Assembly (NCBI RefSeq): GCF_005747095.1 | Contig: NZ_SWLG01000001.1 | Span: 1-64,000 of the forward strand | DNA: 64,000 bases | From: Exobacillus caeni | GTDB taxonomy: Bacteria; Bacillota; Bacilli; Bacillales; Guptibacillaceae | Reading direction: 5' to 3' | Shown here: positions 1-8,395 of the stretch, in pieces | How the letters are laid out: each line of letters begins with the position of its first letter | How positions within the stretch are numbered: the stretch's first letter is position 1 | The notes under the pieces: generated by a model | What the model was told of the DNA's origin: nothing | Database searches by the model: none | Seen by the model: only the letters and a program-made list of their open reading frames with translations | Translations under genes and position numbers: made by a program

Positions 1-81
1 AATCCTCACCCCTGCAACATTCTTAAATAAGTGGATAAGAAATCCTAAGAAATCAGGAGCATTTTAAAGATATACTGGCTT

Positions 82-290
82 TACAGAGGGAGGAAATACA
101 CGTAGACTCCTGCGGGACAGCGAAGACGACTGAGACCCCGCAGGGAGCGTTCTTTGCGAGTGAGGAGGCTCAGCGCGAGCCCGCGGAAAGCGTAGTGTAT
201 TTCCGCAGCGGTCATCCATCCGTTATGTCGCAGTTCCTCTCAAATGTGAAGCTTATTAAGCCACAAAGTATGCGAAAAGAGCCTTTCTAA
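82..290 (+). repeat. Modular intergenic repeat, copy 1 (X module, right end)
   Basis: This stretch contains no gene. It carries a G+C-rich palindromic module whose ends are GGAAATACAC and GTGTATTTCC, with internal CTCCTGCGGG / CCCGCAGG and GAGGAGGCTCAGCGCGAGC, followed by a tail ending GCGAAAAGAGCCTTT. The same module and tail recur at 6605-6797 and, inverted, at 34050-34215. The matching left terminal repeat (AAAGGCTCTTTTC) is absent here, so this copy looks truncated. It lies directly upstream of the ribonucleotide reductase gene, and I see no clear promoter between it and that gene. Confidence 0.8.
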
Positions 291-313
291 AACTATTATT
301 TGGAGTGAGGGAA

Positions 314-2551
314 ATGGAAACGAGTAATGTAGTTAAGGAAAGAGGGATGGAGGAGTCTTTAAAAAGGATATTAAAAGATTATGGCCACCTTTCAACCGAA
401 CCGTTTGTTCAAAAGTCGTTGACTAACTTTAAGGAAAACAATTCTTTAGACGATAGTAAGCTACAGGAAACGCTTATTTTGAATGCTCTGGAGAGAATAT
501 CTGCTGATGAGCCGGACTGGACATATGTCGCAGCGGCGCTTTATTTGGAGAAGCTTTACACCGAAGTTGGAATGTATCGAGGCTTTGATCCTGAAGAGCG
601 GTACGGATCATTCGAATTTCTCTTGCAGGAATTAACTAAAAAAGGTATTTACAATAAAGCGTTACTTGAGCAATATTCTTCTGAAGAAATTATGATGCTA
701 GGAAAAGAGATCAACCCTGATAAGGATCGGCTGTTTACATATATCGGAATACGTACCCTTGCTGACCGGTATCTTGCAAAGTTACACTCTGGTGCCATAT
801 GGGAGCTTCCACAGGAGAGATTTATGGTTATCGCTATGACGTTAATGATGGAAGAGCCAGTGGAAAAGCGGCTTCAACTCGTAAAAGAAGCTTACTGGGC
901 AATGTCTTTACTTTACATGACTGTTGCAACGCCTACTCTTGCTAATGCCGGGAAATCCCACGGACAGTTAAGTTCATGCTTTATCGATACTGTTGACGAC
1001 AGCCTGCGGAGTATTTATGACAGCAATACAGATGTAGCAACTGTTTCCAAGTCGGGCGGTGGCCTCGGAATATATTTAGGGAAAATCCGTTCAAGGGGGT
1101 CGGACATCAAGGGATTCAAAGGAAATTCCTCCGGTGTTCTTCCGTGGATGAAACAGCTCAACAATACAGCTGTAAGTGTTGATCAGCTCGGGCAAAGGCA
1201 GGGAGCGATCGCAGTATATCTGGATGTCTGGCATAAAGATATATATGAGTTTTTAGATTCAAAGCTCAATAACGGTGATGAGCGATTCAGAACACATGAT
1301 TTATTTACCGGTGTTTGTATTCCAGACTTGTTCATGGAAGTGATGGAGCAAAGAGGTGAATGGTATTTATTTGACCCGCATGAAGTTCGAAAGGTGATGG
1401 GATATTCACTGGAAGATTTTTATGACGAACAAAAAGGTAGCGGCAGCTTTAGAAAAAGGTACTGGGAATGTGTCAATCATCCGGAATTGTCGATGAAGGA
1501 AGTCCCGGCGATCGAAATAATGAAGCGGATCATGAAATCACAGCTAGAAACTGGCACACCTTACATGTTTTACAGGGACACGGTCAACAGGTTGAACCCA
1601 AACCGGCATGAAGGAATGATCTATTGTTCTAACCTTTGTACAGAAATCTGCCAGAACATGAGTCCGACTATGGTAATAGAAGAAACAACTGCAGATGGAA
1701 AAATAATCATTACTAAAGATCCGGGAGATTTTGTTGTATGCAATCTTTCCAGTATTAATTTAGGACGAGCGATCACGGATAACGTATTGGAAAGGCTTAT
1801 CCCAATTCAAGTAAGGATGCTTGATAATGTCATCGATATAAATACGATCGAGGTGTTGCAGGCAGGGTTGACGAATAAAAAGTATCGGGCGATAGGCCTG
1901 GGAACATTCGGCTGGCATCATCTCCTTGCCTTAAAACGAATTAACTGGGAAAGCGAAGAAGCCGTTACGTATGCCGATGAACTTTACGAGAAAATCAATT
2001 ATTTAACGATAAAAGCGAGCAAAGATCTAGCCAGAGAAAAAGGCGAATATTCCAGGTGGAAAGGATCTGACTGGGAAAGCGGTGAGTACTTTAACTTAAG
2101 AGGATATGAAAGCGACAATTGGATTGAGCTCCAGAATGAGGTTCAAAGGTACGGAATCAGAAACGGATATTTACTTGCCGTTGCACCGAATAGTTCAACA
2201 AGTCTGATCGCAGGTTCCACAGCTTCCATCGACCCGATCTTCCGTAAGGAGTACTCAGAAGAAAAAAAGAACTATAAAATTCCCGTGACTGCCCCGGGGC
2301 TTTCACCGGAAACGACCTGGTTTTACAAATCAGCGTATCATGTTGACCAGATATGGAGCATAAAGCAAAACGCTGAACGGCAGCGCCATGTGGACCAATC
2401 GATCTCCTTTAATATGTATGTCAAAAACACAATAAAAGCTAAAGAACTGCTTCACATCCACCTTGTTGCCTGGAAAGAAGGCTTGAAAACAACATATTAT
2501 ACTCGCAGTACTTCTATTGAAATCGAGGAATGTGAAAGCTGTGCAAGCTAA
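314..2551 (+). CDS. nrdA: Ribonucleoside-diphosphate reductase, class I alpha (R1) subunit
   Basis: It is the large catalytic subunit that reduces ribonucleoside diphosphates to dNDPs in the cytoplasm together with the R2 subunit encoded next. The protein shows the R1 hallmarks: the first redox cysteine in SSCF (about residue 222), the catalytic N-x-C-x-E set in SNLCTEI (N440, C442, E444), the second redox cysteine in VVCNLSS, and a C-terminal CESC pair that is re-reduced by thioredoxin or glutaredoxin. I chose ATG 314, 8 nt after GGAG; GTG 305 would add three residues but lies on the ribosome binding site. The sequence is closer to NrdA-type than to B. subtilis NrdE, but NrdE naming is possible. 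No nrdI gene is nearby. The beta gene follows 20 nt downstream. Confidence 0.93.
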   Translation: METSNVVKERGMEESLKRILKDYGHLSTEPFVQKSLTNFKENNSLDDSKLQETLILNALERISADEPDWTYVAAALYLEKLYTEVGMYRGFDPEERYGSFEFLLQELTKKGIYNKALLEQYSSEEIMMLGKEINPDKDRLFTYIGIRTLADRYLAKLHSGAIWELPQERFMVIAMTLMMEEPVEKRLQLVKEAYWAMSLLYMTVATPTLANAGKSHGQLSSCFIDTVDDSLRSIYDSNTDVATVSKSGGGLGIYLGKIRSRGSDIKGFKGNSSGVLPWMKQLNNTAVSVDQLGQRQGAIAVYLDVWHKDIYEFLDSKLNNGDERFRTHDLFTGVCIPDLFMEVMEQRGEWYLFDPHEVRKVMGYSLEDFYDEQKGSGSFRKRYWECVNHPELSMKEVPAIEIMKRIMKSQLETGTPYMFYRDTVNRLNPNRHEGMIYCSNLCTEICQNMSPTMVIEETTADGKIIITKDPGDFVVCNLSSINLGRAITDNVLERLIPIQVRMLDNVIDINTIEVLQAGLTNKKYRAIGLGTFGWHHLLALKRINWESEEAVTYADELYEKINYLTIKASKDLAREKGEYSRWKGSDWESGEYFNLRGYESDNWIELQNEVQRYGIRNGYLLAVAPNSSTSLIAGSTASIDPIFRKEYSEEKKNYKIPVTAPGLSPETTWFYKSAYHVDQIWSIKQNAERQRHVDQSISFNMYVKNTIKAKELLHIHLVAWKEGLKTTYYTRSTSIEIEECESCAS

Positions 2552-2570
2552 GACAGGAGAGAGGGGAGAA

Positions 2571-3614
2571 ATGAGAATGTCACAGTTAACGAAAAGAAAG
2601 ATTTATGACTATAAAGCGCCTAACCTATCAACCGGCGTTATCAACGGGAAGAGTTCAAATGTTTTAAATTGGGATGATGTACGGTTTAACTGGGCCTACC
2701 CGATGTATAAAAATATGCTGGCAAACTTCTGGACTCCATTTGAAATAAATATGTCGAACGATATTAAACAGTGGGACACCCTGTCAAAGGAGGAGCAGGA
2801 AACGTTTAAAAAAATCATCGGATTGCTCGCTTTTTTGGATAGCATTCAAACGGATTATTCTGCAAGAGTTTCTGAATACTTGACTGATTCCAGCCTTAGT
2901 GCCTTGATGCAAGTGCTGTCCTTCCAGGAAGTGGTTCACAATCAGTCCTATAGTTATGTTTTATCTTCACTTGTAAATAAACAGGAACAGGACTCGATTT
3001 TTGAATACTGGAAAAACGATGAAATTCTTAAAGAGCGTAATGAGTTTATCGCCAAGGGATATGAGAGGTTTATTCAGGAGCAAACGCCACAGACATTCTT
3101 TGAATCAATCGTATTTGATATCATTTTAGAAGGTTTGTTCTTTTATGCCGGGTTTGCATTTTTTTATAACCTTGCCCGTAATCAGAAGATGGTTTCGACT
3201 TCGACAATGATTAATTATATTAACCGCGATGAGCAGCTGCACGTTAATTTGTTTACAAATATATTGAAAGAAGTTTTGAAAGAAAATCCTGAACTCGATA
3301 CGACTGAAAACCGCCAGTTTATTACGAAGACATTCCGTAAAGCGGCAGAACTTGAGATCAAGTGGGGAAATAATATTATAGGCAGTAGATTTACTGGAAT
3401 AACGATGGATGAATTAGAAGCGTATATAAAATTTATGGCGAACAAGCGTGTAAACGCCCTCGGAATCGAAAGGCCTTTTGAAGGTTACCGGGAGAATCCG
3501 ATGAGATGGATAAAAGCCTATGCTGATGTTAACGCTGGAAAAAGCGATTTTTTTGAGCAAAAGTCAAGGCAGTACACAAAGGTATCAGACGAGAACGGGT
3601 TTGATGAACTGTAA
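2571..3614 (+). CDS. nrdB: Ribonucleoside-diphosphate reductase, class I beta (R2) subunit
   Basis: It is the small subunit that holds the dinuclear metal centre and tyrosyl radical used by the alpha subunit. All metal ligands are visible: D90 in FLDSIQ, E120 and H123 in EVVHNQSY, E187 in ILEGLFF, E221 and H224 in RDEQLH; Y127 is the expected radical tyrosine. Length (347 aa) fits the family. An upstream in-frame TTG at 2517 lies inside the alpha gene; ATG 2571 or ATG 2577, after AGGAG and GGGGAG, is the likely start. The gene is cotranscribed with the alpha subunit and ends before a strong hairpin. Confidence 0.93.
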   Translation: MRMSQLTKRKIYDYKAPNLSTGVINGKSSNVLNWDDVRFNWAYPMYKNMLANFWTPFEINMSNDIKQWDTLSKEEQETFKKIIGLLAFLDSIQTDYSARVSEYLTDSSLSALMQVLSFQEVVHNQSYSYVLSSLVNKQEQDSIFEYWKNDEILKERNEFIAKGYERFIQEQTPQTFFESIVFDIILEGLFFYAGFAFFYNLARNQKMVSTSTMINYINRDEQLHVNLFTNILKEVLKENPELDTTENRQFITKTFRKAAELEIKWGNNIIGSRFTGITMDELEAYIKFMANKRVNALGIERPFEGYRENPMRWIKAYADVNAGKSDFFEQKSRQYTKVSDENGFDEL

Positions 3615-3665
3615 AGTCTTATCGATTAGAGAGCCTTTTCCTCTGAAAGAAAAGATATAAATGAG

Positions 3666-3695
3666 AAAACGGCGGGACGATGCCCGCCGTTTTTC
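3666..3695. terminator. Bidirectional terminator after nrdAB
   Basis: Perfect 11-bp hairpin AAAACGGCGGG / CCCGCCGTTTT with a 6-nt loop and T runs on both strands. It sits between the convergent nrd operon and the ABC transporter genes and abuts the stop codon of the permease. Confidence 0.9.
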
Positions 3696-4498
3696 TATAA
3701 AGGTAAATCTCGCTTCTTAAATATGATGATCGCTGCTGTGAAGAGCAATACACCGGCTGCAACGAGTGCGAGTGATACCGGCAGTATGTCAACACCCCCC
3801 CTTGCGATTTCAACAGGTTCGAATACAGAGAACAGGGAAAGATTACGCATCCATTCAAAGTCTTCACTCAGTTTGCCGGCCATATCCAGTCCGAAAAACA
3901 ACAGGGTGAGAATCGCAGAAAGTCCGAGTGCTCTTCTTTCATCATTAAATAGGGAAGAGAACAAGAATGAATAACCGCTAATGACAAAGAAAACCAGAAT
4001 GCCAACGATGTTCATTTTAATAAACGCAGACTGTTCAAACATTTCTTCAATCATTAGATCTGCTCCGATAATACCTGTAAGGGTCGTGAACAACCCGATG
4101 ATGAGTAATCCCGTGCACAGGACTAATGCCTGAGTCAGCGCTATTTTCGTCCTGGAATTCGGTGTAGATAGCAAGTATGCGAGGGAACCTCTGTCCACAA
4201 GCCTTGCGATCAGTTGAGTAGCTGTCATGATCGAAAAGATAGCCAGGATCACTATATACAACAGGCCGTAATATTCACCTGCGATAAAATCGCTTAACTC
4301 TTGAAAGCCCCCTTCCATACCGAAGGCAGCTAGAAACTCTTTCGGAAGAGATTCCATTAATTCGTTTAAGCCTGGCGCATTCGCGATAGAAGGGAAAATG
4401 CTGATGATCAGCACTAGATAAAACGCAGAACCTATCCCATAGCTAAAAAACGATTTTGCATGGACCTTAAACATTTGGCGATAGAGTGCCAGATTCAT
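3695..4498 (-). CDS. ABC-2 type exporter, membrane permease subunit
   Basis: It is a membrane protein of about 267 aa with six predicted hydrophobic segments in the ABC-2 permease arrangement: one near residues 20-40, then a run of four in the middle and one before the C-terminal FKKRDLPL. It should pair with the ATPase encoded just upstream to export an unknown substrate. I chose the ATG at 4498, preceded by GGAGGTAAGG; a further upstream ATG would include that ribosome binding site. The start overlaps the 3' end of the ATPase gene by 32 nt, so the two are probably translationally coupled. The substrate cannot be read from the sequence. Confidence 0.85.
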   Translation of the reverse strand: MNLALYRQMFKVHAKSFFSYGIGSAFYLVLIISIFPSIANAPGLNELMESLPKEFLAAFGMEGGFQELSDFIAGEYYGLLYIVILAIFSIMTATQLIARLVDRGSLAYLLSTPNSRTKIALTQALVLCTGLLIIGLFTTLTGIIGADLMIEEMFEQSAFIKMNIVGILVFFVISGYSFLFSSLFNDERRALGLSAILTLLFFGLDMAGKLSEDFEWMRNLSLFSVFEPVEIARGGVDILPVSLALVAAGVLLFTAAIIIFKKRDLPL

Positions 4499-5381
4499 CT
4501 TCCTTACCTCCTCTATCATAAAAATTCAAGAATATTTCTTCAAGATTTTGTTCTCTTGCTGAAAGGTTGCGAACGTTGAACTCAGCAAGTGTTTTAATAA
4601 ATTCATTGTAATCACCCTGTACAGCTATCTCTGCCTGGAGATCCGAATACCTTAAAACGTCCAGGCCGGAGTTTAATAGTTGTTTTAACTCTTCTTCATT
4701 GCTAAGTGTTATTTCAAACAGTCTTCTTTGCTTTTGCTGCAAATCATGGATATCTTCTACTGCGACAATCTTTCCGTTTTTTATTATAGCTGCCCTGTCG
4801 CAGGTTTTCTCGATCTCCGTAAAGCTATGGGAAGACATTAAAAAGGTTTTCCCTTTATTTTTTTCTTCGAGTACAAGGTCTACGAAGATTCGTTGCATTA
4901 ACGGATCTAATCCTGAAGTTGGTTCATCTAAAATAACCACGTCCGGGTCATGCATAAAAGCGGCTACGATCCCGACCTTCTGTTTCATGCCTTTTGACAT
5001 TTTCCGAATCGGAGTTTTTACGTCGAATTGAAAACGTTCGATAAGTTCATCGCGATAGGTGGTATCTTTCATTCCTCTCATTCCAGCCAGAAGCTGTAAA
5101 AACTCGAGGCCGGTCATGCCCTCCAGAAATGCGATTTCTCCTGGCAAATATCCAACTTTCTTTTGAATAGCGGCTGATTCCTTCCATGTATCAAGTCTGG
5201 AAATTTCACTTGAGCCTTTTGTAGGTTTCATGAATCCCATTAAATGCCGGATGGTAGTTGATTTTCCTGCACCGTTAGGTCCCAGGAAGCCAAAAACCTC
5301 GCCTTTTTGTACATCAAAGGTAATATCAAAGATTCCCTTTCCGTTTGAGAAGACCTTGGTAAGACCGTTAAGTTTGATCAT
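4467..5381 (-). CDS. ABC exporter ATP-binding subunit
   Basis: It is the cytoplasmic ATPase of an ABC-2 type exporter. The Walker A motif is GPNGAGKST, the signature is MSKGMKQK and Walker B is VVILDEP, followed by the switch histidine in SSHSF. After about residue 215 comes the extended C-terminal region typical of CcmA-like exporter ATPases. The start is the ATG at 5381 (MIKLNGLTKVF) after a G-rich ribosome binding site; a longer reading frame would begin at 5408. It is divergent from the TetR gene at 5540, which probably controls it. Paired permease: 3695-4498. Confidence 0.92.
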   Translation of the reverse strand: MIKLNGLTKVFSNGKGIFDITFDVQKGEVFGFLGPNGAGKSTTIRHLMGFMKPTKGSSEISRLDTWKESAAIQKKVGYLPGEIAFLEGMTGLEFLQLLAGMRGMKDTTYRDELIERFQFDVKTPIRKMSKGMKQKVGIVAAFMHDPDVVILDEPTSGLDPLMQRIFVDLVLEEKNKGKTFLMSSHSFTEIEKTCDRAAIIKNGKIVAVEDIHDLQQKQRRLFEITLSNEEELKQLLNSGLDVLRYSDLQAEIAVQGDYNEFIKTLAEFNVRNLSAREQNLEEIFLNFYDRGGKEDESGTLSPNV

Positions 5382-5411
5382 GGTATCCCCCCTGACTCCT
5401 TTAGTCAAAAA

Positions 5412-5509
5412 GATGAAATATTTATTTGTTTATATTTCAATTTTAGTTTACAACAGTATTACCTGTAAATCAATATATTTTTGAACTATTTTATTTGATA
5501 TATTTCATC
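5412..5509. promoter_or_regulatory. Candidate TetR operator pair in divergent region
   Basis: The 10-mer GATGAAATAT at 5412-5421 recurs as its reverse complement ATATTTCATC at 5500-5509. The second copy lies inside a short inverted repeat TTGAT-n7-ATCAA (5495-5511). The region is AT-rich and separates the ABC transporter from the TetR gene, which is where a local repressor would bind both promoters. Assignment to TetR is an inference from position. Confidence 0.45.
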
Positions 5510-5539
5510 AAATTGGATAAAATTAAGATGGGTGATGTT

Positions 5540-6139
5540 ATGAACGGATTCGAACGATTAAAGCAAAAGAAAAAAATGAATATATTACAGGCTGCTTTCG
5601 ATCTTTTTAATGAAAAAGGGATCAAGCAGGTTAAAATCAGCGATATTGCTAAGAAAGCGGATGTTTCCCAGGTAACCATATACAATCATTTTACAAATAA
5701 AGAAGAGTTGATCAGGGAAGTAATCAAAGACTATACGCATAAAAAGTTTGAAGAATATAGTTCACTTCTTGAAAGTGATGAGCCTTTTCATGAAGTGATT
5801 GAAAAATTTATTCTGGATAAGGTGGAAGCGTTAGATACCTTAAATAAAGATTTGCTTACAGAGGTCTTGGACCGAGATGAGGAGCTTAAGGTTTTTGTGG
5901 ACCATTTCTATAAGCATTATTCCATGCCCCTGTTTGTTTCATTCATCCAAAAAGCACAGGAAAATGGAGATGTTGACCCGACACTTTCACTGGAAGCAAT
6001 CATGCTTTACCTTGATATGGTAAAAAAGCAAATCGAGTCGCTTCCGGCAGATTATTTTACCGATTCCAGGCAGTCAAAGTTTAGAAATGATATCATGCAG
6101 TTATTTTTCTATGGTGTATCGGGCCGAAAGCAGCAATAA
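5540..6139 (+). CDS. TetR/AcrR family transcriptional regulator
   Basis: It is a 199-aa DNA-binding regulator. The N-terminal helix-turn-helix is clear around residues 15-60, with the TetR pattern ILQAAFDLFNEKG followed by VSQVTIYNHFTNKEELI. The C-terminal domain has no recognisable ligand motif. ATG 5540 fits the ribosome binding site GGTGAT; ATG 5528 and an earlier TTG at 5495 are less likely. It is divergent from the ABC transporter at 3695-5381 and probably represses it, as is usual for such pairs. Confidence 0.9.
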   Translation: MNGFERLKQKKKMNILQAAFDLFNEKGIKQVKISDIAKKADVSQVTIYNHFTNKEELIREVIKDYTHKKFEEYSSLLESDEPFHEVIEKFILDKVEALDTLNKDLLTEVLDRDEELKVFVDHFYKHYSMPLFVSFIQKAQENGDVDPTLSLEAIMLYLDMVKKQIESLPADYFTDSRQSKFRNDIMQLFFYGVSGRKQQ

Positions 6140-6162
6140 TGATTGTTGCTTTTTTGTTTTTT

Positions 6163-6800
6163 TAAAAGGCTCTTTTCAAATAGATTGTTACTTTTGCGCA
6201 AAAGGGATAAACTGCGACGCAATTGCAGCATTGATTTTCGCTCCGGGCAGTTCGCTTTCCGCGGGAAACGCTTCAGCTTCCTCGTCAGCAAAAACCGCCT
6301 GTCTAGTTCCGGCTCACAAAGACTAGTGGATTTCCCTCACCTCCTTGCGATAAGGCAACATCGACTCTCTTTCGTTCGGCGTTGTTTCTTATCTCCATGC
6401 GGTTCAGTCCAATCCATACGTCTCTTGGCGTTCGCCTCTACCTTCCAACACTGCGGAATTTTCAGCTTTTGCTTTTCCCGCAAGGCAAGGAAGGCTACGG
6501 AAGCGTTACATCGCACGAAGGAAATGTGAATACATTTTCGAGGAGTCGTCTGCCCTCTGCTCCAATCAATTGGAATGAAAACTACAAAGCTCAATCCCAG
6601 CGAAGGAAATATACGTAGACTCCTGCGGGACAGCGAAGACGTTGAGACCCCACAGTGAGCGTTCTTTGTGAGCGAGGAGGCTCAGCGCGAGCCCGCGGAA
6701 AGCGTAGTGTATTTCCGTAGCGGTCATCCATACGTTATAGAACAGTTCATCACAAATGGAAGTTTATTATGCAACAAAGTATACGAAAAGAGCCTTGAAA
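6163..6800. repeat. Modular intergenic repeat, copy 2 (Y-derived plus X module, both ends)
   Basis: This is the longest copy of the family, about 630 bp. It begins with AAAAGGCTCTTTTC (6167-6180) and ends with GAAAAGAGCCTT (6786-6797), which are inverted copies of each other. The left half carries Y-module pieces in inverted orientation (GGGCAGTTCGCTTTCCGCGGG; CGTCTGCCCTCTGCTCC), and the right half carries a complete X module (6604-6717). Open frames here are by-products of the palindromic composition; none has a credible ribosome binding site or protein similarity. It fills most of the gap between the TetR gene and fbpB. Confidence 0.8.
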
Positions 6801-6936
6801 AGTAACTCTTTTAGAGAATAGGTTAAGAAGGGTTTAAGGCTCCATCTTATGGGGAACAATCCAATTGTTAACAAAACTAATTGAAATATTCAAATAAATT
6901 TAACAATTTGTTCATTAAAAACATTGTCGAAAGAGG

Positions 6937-6942
6937 TATAAT
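6937..6942 (+). promoter_or_regulatory. Possible -10 element of fbpB
   Basis: TATAAT lies 35 nt upstream of the fbpB start. No good -35 box is spaced correctly and no Fur box consensus is obvious, so the promoter may need an activator or use a weak -35. Confidence 0.4.
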
Positions 6943-6977
6943 AAAGTAGAACATCAGTTAGAAAGTTGGTGAAACAT

Positions 6978-7097
6978 ATGAGGAAGAGAAAGTCACTTAC
7001 ATTTAAACAACTAGTAGATAAAAATAAAGCAGACCTATTGAAGGATAAGAAAGAGCTAGAGAAGATTGAAAAACGCATTGAAAGAAAGCATGCATAA
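6978..7097 (+). CDS. fbpB: FbpB family small basic protein
   Basis: This 39-codon gene encodes a highly basic peptide beginning MRKRKSLTFKQLV and continuing with a charged helix rich in KDK/EKIEKR. The pattern matches the FbpB family (Fur-regulated basic protein B), which in B. subtilis cooperates with the sRNA FsrA in the iron-sparing response. It is preceded by a weak purine stretch (GAAAG) and is followed closely by a strong terminator, so it is probably a monocistronic unit. No convincing Fur box is visible upstream, so iron control is inferred from the family only. A relative of the other Fbp type (FbpA) lies 2 kb away at 8873-9031. Confidence 0.75.
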   Translation: MRKRKSLTFKQLVDKNKADLLKDKKELEKIEKRIERKHA

Positions 7098-7108
7098 TAA
7101 ATAGTGAG

Positions 7109-7145
7109 AAGCCTCTGGGATTTTTAGTTCCGGGGGCTTTTTATT
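7109..7145 (+). terminator. Terminator of fbpB
   Basis: AAGCCTCTGGGA pairs with TTCCGGGGGCTT through 12 pairs including G-U pairs, followed by a T run. Confidence 0.85.
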
Positions 7146-7237
7146 TGGGATATTACTCATCAAGGCATTTTTGCTCTCCCCAGGCGGCATGTTGCAGGGA
7201 GCTGATAGGATTTTGGTCATTAGAAGGAAGGTAAGTA

Positions 7238-7246
7238 TGCTATAAT
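7238..7246 (+). promoter_or_regulatory. Extended -10 promoter of the MOSC gene
   Basis: TGCTATAAT is an extended -10 element 32 nt before the ATG at 7279. No matching -35 box is present, which is normal for extended -10 promoters. Confidence 0.6.
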
Positions 7247-7278
7247 GATTGAAATTTATACGGTGATAGGGGAGATAG

Positions 7279-7923
7279 ATGTTGGGAGAGTTGGTTTTTG
7301 TCAATGTAGGTAAGCCGCTTTTGACGGAGTATAAAGGTAAAGAGTTAAGAACAGGAATTTATAAACAGCCGGTTCATCATGAGGTGTTTGTTGGGGTAGA
7401 CAATATTGATGAAGATATGCAGGCAGACCTTGTGAACCACGGAGGTGCTGATAAAGCAGTTTGTGTTTATCCATATGAGCATTATGAATATTGGGCTAAG
7501 ATGTTACATAAGGATCTTAATCCCGGTGCATTTGGGGAGAACTTCACTGTTAAAGGCCTCCTTGAGGACGGGGTATGTATCGGGGACAGATTCGAAATAG
7601 GGGAAGCGCTATTTGAAGTTAGCCTGCCAAGACAGCCATGTTTTAAATTGGCTAAAAAGTTTGGAGTGGAGCATATGCCGCAACTGGTGACAAACACCGG
7701 ATTCAGCGGTTACTATTTGAGAGTCTTGCAAGAGGGAAAGATAAAGGCAGGCACAGCGATTAAATTGGTTGAGCGCAAGCATAGCGATATTACTGTGTCT
7801 TTTGTGAATAATATAAAATATCATGATCGAAACAATATCGAGGGAATTAAAAAGATTTTAGCAGTAGACGAGTTATCAGAAGGATGGAGAAAATCTTTTG
7901 AAAAGAGGCTTTTAAAGAACTAG
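7279..7923 (+). CDS. MOSC domain protein (YiiM/YflK type)
   Basis: It is a 214-aa cytoplasmic protein with a MOSC domain, the fold shared with the C-terminus of molybdenum cofactor sulfurases. The conserved HGG-x-DKAV-x-x-YP motif occurs near residue 57 and the PRQPCFKLA motif with the conserved cysteine near residue 118. YiiM-type relatives reduce N-hydroxylated compounds with a molybdenum cofactor; this role is inferred by family. The ATG at 7279 follows GGGGAG. A separate extended -10 promoter precedes it. A small membrane-peptide gene lies convergently just after the stop. Confidence 0.88.
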   Translation: MLGELVFVNVGKPLLTEYKGKELRTGIYKQPVHHEVFVGVDNIDEDMQADLVNHGGADKAVCVYPYEHYEYWAKMLHKDLNPGAFGENFTVKGLLEDGVCIGDRFEIGEALFEVSLPRQPCFKLAKKFGVEHMPQLVTNTGFSGYYLRVLQEGKIKAGTAIKLVERKHSDITVSFVNNIKYHDRNNIEGIKKILAVDELSEGWRKSFEKRLLKN

Positions 7924-7934
7924 AACTGCAAGGG

Positions 7935-8024
7935 CTAATCCTTCTTCATTTTGTAGTAAATCGATCCGAGCAGAATAATCGTTAAAAAAGAAACGATATA
8001 TTGAACGATTTTAAAGGGATCCAT
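7935..8024 (-). CDS. 29-residue single-span membrane peptide
   Basis: It is a short reading frame with an excellent ribosome binding site (AAGGAGGAG, 5 nt before ATG 8024). The peptide starts MDPFKIVQYIV, has one hydrophobic span of about 17 residues and ends in a lysine-rich tail (KMKKD). No family is recognised. It lies between the convergent MOSC gene and the hbs gene and is separated from hbs by a terminator, so it would need its own promoter or read-through from hbs. The strong ribosome binding site and typical membrane-peptide design support it being real. Confidence 0.55.
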   Translation of the reverse strand: MDPFKIVQYIVSFLTIILLGSIYYKMKKD

Positions 8025-8045
8025 AGGAGCTCCTCCTTACATTAA

Positions 8046-8088
8046 AATAGAATGAGCAGTGCAGGGCGCACCGTTCATTCTATTTTTT
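8046..8088. terminator. Terminator of hbs
   Basis: AATAGAATGA / TCATTCTATT forms a 10-bp stem with a G+C-rich inner hairpin (GTGC / GCAC). T runs follow on both strands; it should end hbs transcription on the minus strand. Confidence 0.8.
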
Positions 8089-8097
8089 GCGTTTTTA

Positions 8098-8370
8098 TTA
8101 AGACACTTTTTCTTTAAAGCTTTTACCGGGCTTAAATGCTGGTGTTTTGGAAGCTGCAATTAAAATTTCTTCCCCTGTTTGTGGATTTCTGCCTTTTCTT
8201 GCAGAGCGTTCCCTAACTTCAAAGTTTCCAAATCCGATAAGTTGAACCTTTTCTCCTTCTGCGAGCGCTTCAGTAATAGTATCCATCAGGCAATCTATTA
8301 CTTTAGAGGTATCCTTTTTAGAGAGTTCAGCTCTTTGTGCTACCTGTGTGATTAATTCCGTTTTATTCAT
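8098..8370 (-). CDS. hbs: DNA-binding protein HU
   Basis: It is a 90-aa histone-like nucleoid protein that bends and compacts DNA as a dimer. The sequence starts [11 protein letters not shown], contains the signature [18 protein letters not shown] in the DNA-binding arm and ends FKEKVS; the length is exactly that of bacterial HU. The ribosome binding site is AAAGGAG, and TATAAT lies on the minus strand 24 nt before the start codon. In B. subtilis hbs lies elsewhere, so this could be a second HU-type gene. Confidence 0.95.
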   Translation of the reverse strand: MNKTELITQVAQRAELSKKDTSKVIDCLMDTITEALAEGEKVQLIGFGNFEVRERSARKGRNPQTGEEILIAASKTPAFKPGKSFKEKVS

Positions 8371-8395
8371 TTGTTAAAACTCCTTTCCTATTATA

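Noticed and set aside
6087-6618. Several overlapping open frames of 60-128 codons
   Set aside because: They lie in the palindromic repeat copy 2, have no ribosome binding site and show biased, low-complexity translation.
6900-6960. Fur box upstream of fbpB
   Set aside because: No 19-bp sequence close to GATAATGATAATCATTATC is visible, so I did not annotate one.
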